Assembly (NCBI GenBank): GCA_946122785.1
Contig: CAMGYJ010000011.1
Span: 56,718,449-56,782,448 of the forward strand
Source: Linum tenue
Lineage: Eukaryota > Streptophyta > Magnoliopsida > Malpighiales > Linaceae
DNA length: 64,000 bases
Direction of reading: 5' to 3'
Shown here: positions 47,501 to 56,949 of the stretch, piece by piece
Position numbering within the stretch: the first letter of the stretch is position 1
Layout: each line of letters begins with the position of its first letter
Made by a program: the position numbers and the translations under genes
The notes under the pieces: generated by a model
The model's database searches: none
Told to the model about the DNA's origin: nothing
Seen by the model: the letters and a program-made list of their open reading frames with translations, nothing else

Positions 47501-48285
47501 CGAGAATAGCCTCTGGTAGAATCCGTGATCTATAGATTTCAAAATCAAAATAAAATGGCATTTCGGGAAAATCGGTCGAAATCTGTGATGGTACCCCTTT
47601 GGAATCTGACAAAATTGACATGGAATAAATCTTCCCAAATTGGTGCTTAATCGACTTAATCATACTTTAAAAATAGTCTCAGGCCGAATCTGCGATCTGA
47701 AGTCTTCAAAATCCAAGTAAAATTGCCCTTCGAAAAAAAATCTCCCAAAAAATTACGCAAATGCCATCCTAAAAGTAATTCCCCAAATTGTTGCTTAATG
47801 GACTTAATCGTCAGTGGAGAACAGGATCCATAGACTTCACCACCGATGGAGAATTGCCTTTGGCCCGATCCATGATCCGTAGCCTTCAAAATCGAAAGAA
47901 AATGTCATTTCGGGAAAATTGCCCGAAATCTGTGATAATACCCCTTTGGAATCTGACAAAAATTGACCCGGAATAAATCCGCTCAAATCGGTGCTTAATT
48001 GACTTAATCATCCTTGAAGAATAGTCTTAGGCCGAATCTGTAATTTAGCCTTCAAAATTCAAGTAAAATGGACCTTTGAAAAAAAAGCGGCCCTAAAATT
48101 TACGAAAATGTCATCCTAAAAGTATTTCTCCCAAATTGTTGCCTAATGGACTTAATCGTAGGCGGAGAATAGGTTCCATAGACTTCACCATCGATGGAGA
48201 ATAACCTCGAGTCAAATCACTGATCTGTAGCATTCAAAATCAAAAGAAAATGACATTTCGAGAAAATCACCTGAAATCTATGATG
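44512..48285 (+). repeat. 347-bp tandem repeat array, about 10.8 copies
   Basis: Monomers start with TTAATGGACTTAATCAT at 44512 and 44859 (exactly 347 bp), and recur near 45209, 45555, 45900, 46256, 46609, 46955, 47302, 47648 and 47995. The last copy is cut off near 48285. Each monomer is two related parts. Half A (about 147 bp) begins TTAATGGACTTAATCATCC. Half B (about 200 bp) begins TTAATGGACTTAATCGTCGG. Both carry versions of GTGATC-GTAGCCTTCAAAATC and AAAATCGCCC; B has an extra block with GATCCATAGACTTCACC. Divergence between copies is visible throughout. No long coding frame. Confidence 0.93.
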
Positions 48286-49530
48286 ATAAAATTAAAAATT
48301 TGTCTCAATTTAGAATTCTATACAATACGATTTCACAAGCATTGAGATTTATAAAATTAAAAAAAAATTATTATCCAGTATTATAATACAAGCTCCTGAC
48401 TTTTACATTCCGTGTTTCTCTTCTTCCTCCTTTTTCCTTGGGAAACTTCTAAGTGGACCGGTTCTTACATCATTTTATAGCCCAATTTGACAAAAATAAA
48501 TATAATAAATTACCAATTTGTGTGGAAAACGCATTCTTTGTCAATATTGATTTTATTTGTCTGAAATAGGAATGTTACATGGCTCATGTCATTCATGAGA
48601 AAGAAGAATCACCTTTTTATTAGTGTATATTTCTTTCTACCACCTTTTTAGCATATGGAATAAGAATTTTATAGATGGTGTAATGTTTGCACAACATTCC
48701 ATTCCACTAATCCTTCAATGTCTTTCCACACCCTTTTAGCAAACATTTCCACCGAATTTCCATACATATGAAAGATTTTAAGAATGTGTTATCAATTTCC
48801 ACAAAATTACTTTGTACGTTAATTTCGACGTGATTGAATCAGAAATACCTGTTACGCAACAAATTATATATCTTGCCAACATATAAATGTTCCCTATAGG
48901 CTCACGTTACGCACCTATGTTGTTGATTGGATTGATTCCGTTTTTAGTACTGGACAAATTGTAATGTTTCTAGAACCTATCAATCTTTAACTAATACAAA
49001 TTAGCACATTCATTCCTATCACGAAATAATGAGTGAGAAGTTCATGCGAGCTGGAGAAAGACTTATTAATTGATGTGCAACTCAATTTTCTTTGTGTAAC
49101 TCGACATTACGAGTGACCCTAAATGATTAATAACAATGCCATAGCAATTAATGCTTGCTTGACAAAGTCTCTTACTTCCAAGATCTCATAGCTCAAATTA
49201 CCATGGAAGGATTAAGGGAGAAGTCTCCTATCGTGTAATTCACGATCTTTTTCTTAAACACGGTTAATTAAGACCATTAATTACCCTTAATCAATGAGGT
49301 CAACAACACCGATGACCCATAAACCCAAAAAGTCACACGTGTTTGGTGAAAAACTGAAATCCCTGAAATCTGAATACGCGGAAATACAAAGAAGTCACTT
49401 TTCCCGGCCGCCTAACAAGAAGAATCAGCGCCCCCCATCTCCACCCTTCATTCGGCCCTTTCAAAACCTCCCCGCCACGCGTCATCCATCCAACGGCTCA
49501 CCTTCCCCGCGCCATATCCCACCACCTCGC
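48286..49530. other. Intergenic and phytocyanin-1 promoter region
   Basis: AT-rich sequence with no supported gene. From about 49330 it shares short blocks with the promoter of the second phytocyanin gene (AAGAATCAGCGCCC and CGCCACGCGTC). Confidence 0.45.
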
Positions 49531-49532
49531 AG

Positions 49533-49540
49533 TATAAATT
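49533..49540 (+). promoter_or_regulatory. TATA box of phytocyanin gene 1
   Basis: TATAAATT, 152 bp upstream of the ATG, in a GC-rich setting downstream of the promoter blocks shared with the second copy. Confidence 0.6.
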
Positions 49541-49684
49541 CCCCCGCCGTGAACCCAAATCAGAACCTCAACAAACCATTTCTCTCCAACAAGAAAAACA
49601 GAGGAGAAACAGAGCAAAAGGAAAACAGAGCATCCACACAAAAAACAGGGGCGACCAATTTTTTCCCCCTCAGAGAACACAACA

Positions 49685-51147
49685 ATGGCGGTATCGAGAT
49701 CAAAGACGTTAGCTTTCGCAGCAATCGCGATCGCCGCTCTTCTCCATAGCTCCGTCGCTCAGACTACCCACACCGTCGGAGGAAACACCGGGTGGACCAT
49801 CCCTCAGGGCGGCGATTCGGTCTACTCCAACTGGGCTTCCGGCAATTCCTTCTCCGTCGGAGATATTCTGGGTAAGACTCTGAGTTTAGTTTTTAACTAG
49901 GAAAAAGGAGCACGAAATTCGAAATAGTGCTGAATTCAAGTTCTGATCTTTGTGCCTTTTCTTCCTTCTCTGAAATTTAGTTTTCAATTTCGCCGCTGGG
50001 GCTCACGACGTGACGCAAGTGAACAAGGCGGACTACGACTCCTGCTCGGCGTCCAATCCGATGATGACTTCAACGAATACTCCGGCGAGGATCACATTGA
50101 ACACTTCCGGCGAGCATTACTTCATCTGTGGGGTTCCCGGCCACTGCAGCGCCGGCCAGAAGGTTACCGTCAATGTTCTCGCTTCGACCACTGGTTCTTC
50201 TTCTCCTTCTCCGGCTCCCATGGTGATGCCTCCTTCTCCTTCCCCTGCTCCCCGCCGGGCTCTCACCCCTGCTTCTGCTCCATCCCCTGCTCCAACCACC
50301 GTCTCTGCCCCGACTCCATCCACCTCCCCTGTCGCCGGAGATGTCCCGTTGTCGGCGCCGTCTCCTTCTGCCAGGACGCCGATGACTTACACGGTCGGCG
50401 ATTCCTTCGGGTGGAACATTCCCACGAGCGGTGCGAGTCAGTTCCAGAACTGGGCCGCCGGAAAAGACTTCATGGTCGGCGACATCCTTGGTATGTAATA
50501 CTTAATTAAATTAATAATAATTAATGCAATCAAAACTGAGATTATATATGGAAGTATTTTGGTGATATATAATCATACAAACGTAAGCTTTAGAGTGCAG
50601 ATTTTGATTACAACGCGATTTTAAAACGCCATGGAGTGGAGATTTTGATTACAACGCGATTTTAAAACGCGATTTGACTACATTGATGATAAGTGATATT
50701 ATAATCTTAATTACTATGCCAAGCTTCTTGATTGGGAGATTTACAATTTTTAATTAACGTTGTGAATTGATTTTTTGCTATGCAGTCTTCAACTACACAG
50801 CCGGCGCACACAACGTGGCGGAGGTGACGAGCGACGCCTTCACGGCGTGCACCACCGCCAACCCGATCTCTCTGGACAGCAACCCGCCGAGCAGAATCAC
50901 GCTGACCTCCGCCGGCGAGCATTTCTACCTCTGCGCGATTCCCGGGCACTGCTCCGCCGGCCAACAGCTTTCCATCAACGTCTCGGGCGCAGGCAGCACC
51001 AGCCCATCGCCGTCAGGGTCGACCACTCCCTCGTCGCCGTCTCCTACCGCCGGTGACATGGCCCCGCCGTCCCCGAACTCCGCCGCCACCGTTGGCGGCG
51101 TATCGGCCACCGCATTTTTGTCCGTTGTCGCAGCTCTTTTGTTGTAA
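49685..51147 (+). CDS. Two-domain phytocyanin (stellacyanin/uclacyanin-like), copy 1
   Basis: Three exons, 49685-49871, 49981-50490 and 50786-51147, join in frame to 352 aa. Phytocyanins are secreted, usually GPI-anchored blue copper proteins. Residues 1-25 are a signal peptide. Domain 1 (about 27-130) has copper ligands His71, Cys112, His117 and Gln122, with Cys84/Cys118 as the expected disulfide. A Pro/Ser/Ala-rich arabinogalactan-like linker follows (about 134-195). Domain 2 (about 197-297) repeats the whole fold with His241, Cys282, His287 and Gln292 and the Cys254/Cys288 pair, every position exactly 170 residues later. A second Ser/Pro stretch and a hydrophobic tail (ATAFLSVVAALLL) form a GPI signal. 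Gln as axial ligand is stellacyanin-like; uclacyanins usually have Met. Both introns fall at the same place in each domain, after VGDIL, in phase 1. Most family members have a single domain. Confidence 0.93.
50601..50680 (+). repeat. 41-bp direct repeat in phytocyanin-1 intron 2
   Basis: ATTTTGATTACAACGCGATT and the following TTAAAACGC occur at 50601 and again at 50642, a two-copy tandem repeat with 41-bp period inside the second intron. Confidence 0.8.
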
Positions 51148-52625
51148 ATGGAGTGATCGGTAGAGAATAGAGATGCCTTATTACAGTCGGCGACGTGATA
51201 CTTTTTGTTTCTTTCGCGTTTCTTTTTGAGATCTGTATTAGTGTGTTGGTTATTGGTTTGTTATATATAGATTGATTTCTCACATACATTGTATTAATAA
51301 AAGGAATTTTTTTTAGCCCAAACATGTGATCTATACAAGTTTGGTCGAGTTATTATAACGTCGGATTCTGAAGTTAAACATCTTAAATTTAGAATTCGTA
51401 ATCGAAGCATCGTGCTCGTTTACAAGTTCTTTTGAAGCGTTTCGAGTAGTTCATACCAAATTCTTGATCGAACGGCTAAAAATGATACATTGATCGATCG
51501 GGACTATGATATTTTTGTTTTGGCTATCCTTTACTTATCTTTCTTGATTTGTATTTGTATTAGCGTGTTGTTCTAAGTTATTATATAAATTGATTATCCA
51601 CACATTATATTAATAAAAATATTTTTTTTGGAGCTCAAATCATCAAAGACCCACTTTCTCTATCACCTCTAAATACTCACCCATCCGTTCTTCTCATAAG
51701 TCATAACATCTTTGAAATTAAATTGTATGGGATCCATCACTTGGCCCATTGTGGGGAGCAATCCATGCAAAAACCCATTGATCGACATGATAATGTAAAA
51801 AGTCCTACTTTCTAGTTGAGTCATCGATCTCAAATCATCCTCAAACAAACATCATCAATTCGTATTGTCTTTGGTTCGGTAATTCCATTCGAAATCAACC
51901 AACAAGGCACTCATTAGTTCTTCAGGTTACTGATGATCGGATAATTAAGATCTCAAATTTTATAATACTTTACTCCATATGAAAATAAGAAGTCTTCTCA
52001 ATCGCGATATAGACAAATTATGTGATTTTGTATTAGGTCAATAAAACGTATTTCAATTTTGTACGCCTCAAGTCTCCTCTGCGTGATATTAAGTCTATTA
52101 ACTCAAAAGATCTGGTCGAGCTAACCTTAATAAACATCCATACTCTAGGGAAAGTAGACTTCCATACTGACTTACAGACTCATGAATCTTTTATCTCGTT
52201 GGCTCACTAACTTAGTATTCTGTTGTAAATTTTCTCAATTTTTAGCCGACTTTGATGTTATTATGATGGTAGTTAATGTTATTACGATGCCCATAATTCT
52301 TCCAAAATTCAAACTATTCTAGAAATATGAACATAAATATTATGGAAGAAATAGTCCTCTTAGTGGTAAATTAGTCACAGTCTTATTGGTAAACATGTGT
52401 GCATAATTGATGACTATTAAAGACCAAGCAATAATTAAAAAAGCTGACCCATGAGGCCATGACCCATAAGTCACTAACCGAATAGCTTCTCTCACGCGGA
52501 AACCCAAAAACGAACCGGTCACATCCTCTTGCCGCCTTAAGAGAAGAATCAGCGCCCATCTCCACCGTCCATTAAAATATCTCGCCACGCGTCGCCCATC
52601 GGCGGCCCACATCCACACACCAAAA
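51148..52625. other. Spacer between the two phytocyanin genes
   Basis: Holds the 3' UTR of copy 1. The tail of that UTR (ATTGTATTAATAAAAGGAAT, 51288 on) is echoed about 315 bp later (ATTATATTAATAAAAATATT), preceded in both by a TGTATTAG(T/C)GTGTTG block. Otherwise AT-rich, with no gene. Confidence 0.45.
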
Positions 52626-52631
52626 TTGCTC

Positions 52632-52640
52632 TATATAAAT
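52632..52640 (+). promoter_or_regulatory. TATA box of phytocyanin gene 2
   Basis: TATATAAAT, 113 to 121 bp upstream of the ATG. Upstream blocks AAGAATCAGCGCCC and CGCCACGCGTC are shared with copy 1, showing that the duplication included the promoter. Confidence 0.65.
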
Positions 52641-52752
52641 TCGCCGGACATTAATAATCCTCACCGCACATTCATTCACTTCTCTGTAGAAAAAACAGAG
52701 CATCCATTAACAGAACAGGGGCGACCACTTCCTTCCCTCAGAGAACACAACA

Positions 52753-54028
52753 ATGGCGGTGGCTACAACAAAGACCTTAGCTTTCACAGCAATTGTGCTT
52801 GCCGCTCTTCTTCATAGCTCTGCTGCTCAGAGTACCTACACCGTCGGCGGAACCACCGGCTGGACCATCCCTCAGGGCGGCGATTCAGTTTACACCAATT
52901 GGGCCTCCGGCAATTCGTTCGCCGTCGGTGACATTCTCGGTGAGTTCACTAAACTTCAATTGATGTTACTACGAACAACATAGGCGTTGAATTAGCGAAT
53001 TTAATATTCTAATTCTCTTTTCCCCCCTTCCCCCCCTCACAATTAGTGTTCAATTTCGCCGTCGGAATCCACGACGTGACGCAAGTGAGCAAGGCGAACT
53101 ACGATGCCTGCTCTGCATCCGACCCGATGCTGATTGCGACAACGAGTCCGGCCAGAGTGACGTTGAACTCCTCCGGCGAGCATTACTTCATCTGCGGCTT
53201 CCCCGGCCACTGCAGCGCCGGCCAGAAGGTCACCGTCAACGTCCTCGCTTCCACCTCTGCTCCCTCTCCGGCGCCCATGGCTTCTTCTTCCCCTGCTCCG
53301 CGCCGAGCTCTTACCCCTGCCTCCGCACCTTCCCCTGCCTCCACCGCCTCCGCTCCGACCCCGTCGACTTCCCCTGTTTCCGGCGATTCCCCGTCGTCGG
53401 CGCCGGGTCCTTCCGCCAGGCCGCCGATGACTTACACCGTGGCGGATTCTTTCGGGTGGAACATTCCCAGGAACGCTTCTCTGTTCCAGAGCTGGGCCGC
53501 CGGCAAGGACTTCATGGTCGGCGATGTCCTCGGTAAGTACTAAGTAGTACTTGATTAAACTAATTGTGATATTAAAATCGAAATTCCCCGATTTTCCCAC
53601 ATGCTTATTGCTGTTGGGATCTTCAATTATCATACTAATTTTTTAAAATTGGGAATTAACGTTGTGAACTTCTTTTGCCGGCAGTTTTCAACTACTCCGC
53701 CGGCGCTCACAACGTGGCGGAGGTGACGAGCGACGCCTACGCGGCGTGCACCACCACAAATCCGATATCTCTGGACAGCAGGCCGCCGAGCAGAATCACG
53801 CTCACAACTCCCGGCGAGCATTTCTACCTCTGCGCAATTCCCGGCCACTGCACCGCCGGCCAGCAGCTATCCATCAATGTCACCGGCGAAGCCGGCGGTG
53901 CTTCCCCATCGGGGTCGCCGTCTCCCGGTTCGGGCGACATGGCCCCGCCGTCGCCCAACTCCGCCGCGTCCCTCGCCGGAGTGTCGGCCGCCGCGCTTTT
54001 GTCGGTTTTCGTAGCTCTGCTGTTTTGA
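52753..54028 (+). CDS. Two-domain phytocyanin (stellacyanin/uclacyanin-like), copy 2
   Basis: Three exons, 52753-52939, 53047-53532 and 53685-54028, join in frame to 338 aa. It is the tandem paralogue of the gene at 49685, with the same architecture: signal peptide (1-25), cupredoxin domain 1 with His71, Cys112, His117, Gln122 and the Cys84/Cys118 pair, Pro/Ser linker, domain 2 with His233, Cys274, His279, Gln284 and Cys246/Cys280, then a hydrophobic GPI-type tail (AAALLSVFVALLF). Exon 1 is the same length as in copy 1 (187 bp). The linker is 8 residues shorter, which accounts for the 24-bp difference in exon 2. Both intron positions and phases are identical. All copper ligands are intact in both domains, so both genes look functional. 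Confidence 0.93.
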
Positions 54029-56949
54029 GTGGACTGAGTAGCACTAGTAGTAAAGCGCGTGAAATCTTCTTCCTTTTTTCTCCCTTTTGGCTCTTCGATT
54101 ATCTCCTTTGTGCCTTTGTTCATTGTTGTTGACTAGTTATAGATAAGATATGAATGATTTTATCACATATTGTATTAATAAAATTCATTTTCGAGCCTCG
54201 ATGAATGCAGATTTCACAATGAAAGGACAATGTAGAAATCCGAGAATTAATCATAAATTTAGTTTTCGAGAAATGAATCAGCGATTTGATTATATATTTG
54301 AATTGATAGAAATATGGACTTTAACAAAAGTATTTTCCATGAGAACTTAATAGTTTGATTGATTGCTTCTCCATAATCTCGTGATCATATTCATTAGGTT
54401 CATCATATATGTAGTTGCCGGATGTTAAATTCTATTATAACAACTCCAAGACAGGATAATTGTGTTTTAAAGTTGATTACTTAGCCAAATCATGTCAGAT
54501 TACGCTTTTATAGTACCTACATTTACAATCAGCCAAGTGTCTAGTAACCTTTTGAAAGTCAAAGCTCTTGAGAATGGCTTAAAGGGTTTATCGTGCCTTG
54601 CTTTGCATCAATCCCTTTTGGGGGTGGGGGAAGTTGAGATAACATGAACTTGGTACTATGATGAGATGAGAGCTTTCTCACTTTTTTCCCCTCTCACTTT
54701 GGTGACTATCAATCAAAAGGAATCCCTTCTTTAGGAAACTTTCTAAACTAATGGGTGGATTAGATGATAAAATCGGATGAAATAATTTGACCCAATTACA
54801 CAAAAAATAAAGTAACTGTATCAAGTTTCATTGTTTGGGGAACAGAAAATTTGGAATGCAGCAGTCGGGCCGAGACAATTTGAAGTGCCCCATTTTGCAT
54901 CAATCTGAATTGATAGGGGAGGGGGCAAGCATTTTGAAATGATACATCAATTGTGATATGAAGTACTTTCTTCATCCAGACGACCTCTAAGTGGTTTGCT
55001 TGTCGGATTTGAAAACAAGAGTTTTGAATTTTGAAAATCCACCGCAGATCTGATGCATTATGTAATTGAAGGAGCCCATTGTTTATGTAGTTAATTATTT
55101 TATCATAGACTCATATCTTTCTGTACCAAGATTTTCTTGCCCTAAACGAAATCATAAATAAAACATGAGATTTACAATTCCAACATCAAAATCTGTGTAG
55201 TCCAGTCCACTCCACGAAGTTAGCTTTCCAATTGTTCAATCGAGCAAACAAGAGAATTGCTCAAACTCATCATGATCGAAAACTGGATGACAAATCCGTC
55301 ACTCAAATCCAACAAGCAGATCAACCATAACCTCTTTTGTTTTCAAGCTCATCTCACTCTCAACTTGTCATCCATGTGGTGAGGGGAATGCATTGCACCA
55401 ATGCCAGAGAAAAGATAAGGACAAATGAGAAAAGGGGTCAAAGTAATGGAGTCCATTCACTTCACATTTCACAAAGAGGGTTAGGTTGCATAGGAAACTA
55501 TACAAAGAGGACAAAAGGGTATGGCCCTTCCTCCATAACAATATCTTTGCAAAAATATCAACAAAGTAGGGTTCTTTTTCACTATTGTCGTTTTCATGGA
55601 TTGGATTCTTCAGGAAAGAGTTAATTAGGGTTGGTGGTGGCCCGAATAATTGCCGGAAGTTTGAGAGGCCGGTAGACTTGGAGTTGGAGCTACCCGTTTT
55701 TATCCACCCATAGCTAATGTCGATTCAAGGACTTGTACTATGGTTGGTTAGTTCCACAATGACAATATGGTAGTGAAAGGTAGAATACATATCATGATGA
55801 TGATGTGATTAGGTCATAGTATGCGGGCGGTCTTCGGTGGGTACGGCTTGGTTCGGTTTAGAATTAAATCGCAAATTCAATTATGTCCTTATTTTGTTTA
55901 GGCTTGCTCGTGAAATGGACGACATTATTAGGTATTTAGCTTTGCTCTTTACAAGGGGTTTTTTCCCTGACGACGACTCGCATCACACCATGACGATGGG
56001 TTTTGTGACATGAGTTCAGATTTTTTTTATCATTCATATTGAGCAAGTATTTTGAAATTGTGGCGAATTTGTATGTTAATAGTTAATGAGATTATCATGA
56101 GTTGTGACTTGTGAGTTCTGTGATATTAATAATAATAATTTTTTTAAATGCATTTTAGAAAACGAGCCAACGAAAAAAGGAACCTTTACTACGCCAGACA
56201 ACGTTTTCTAAATCGTACCCTCCCGTTGGGGCGGACCGGGAATACAGGGTGCTGGATCTCAAATCAATTGATGGTTTTAGCAAACATCATATCTAGTAAA
56301 AAAATATATAATAAAAAAAATTGATTTTTATCAACAAACCAATTCATAACGTATACATTTTCGCCCCCCTCATAAGTTATAAATCGATTGACTCATAAGT
56401 CGTTACTAAAATCAAACTGACTCACTAGCCACATTATGCGTGAGCTCGTGAACTCAATAGCTCACAACTTGAACTCAACAAGCCACTGACTCGTGAGACT
56501 TGCAAGATTAAAATAGCATGATTCAACTTCGACTCGTTAGTAGACCAGCCGAGTGCCAAACAAGCTTTTCTCGAACCGAACCCCGTCGTCTTGAGAGTCT
56601 GGGCTCATTTAGCACTATATAAAAAAAGGCCAAACTTCCTGAAAGAGGATATGGCGGGCCAAAAGAAATAATGGCCCGTTTCTCTTTTGGGCCTGACTGA
56701 ACCGGGCCTATTGGGTTCATAATATCCTCATTTTTTTTCCTCCTCCCTAATTTGAAACTTTTGGCTCTTGGAATCTTGTGAAAACGAGCCAAATCCGGAG
56801 CAACAAAAGTCAATATGACGTACGACGAGACGACAGCAGAGACAAACGGAGCGGCCATGGACTCCGACACATAACAGATTTCCTTCTCTTCCCCCCCAGC
56901 CATTTTTCCTCCCATAACCTCCCTCGTCTCCCCCCGAGACAAACAACGG
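54029..56949. other. Intergenic, WDR11 upstream region
   Basis: AT-rich with no supported gene. The frame at 55337-55624 shows no family features. Around 56380-56540 are GAGCTCGTGAACTC-type words resembling the subterminal repeats of the hAT MITE at 4904, but without termini. From about 56880 the sequence is C-rich, probably the WDR11 leader. Confidence 0.4.

Noticed and set aside
53043..53633. 196-aa minus-strand frame over phytocyanin copy 2
   Set aside because: Gly/Arg-rich antisense shadow of the Pro/Ala/Ser linker. The plus-strand cupredoxin domains explain the sequence.
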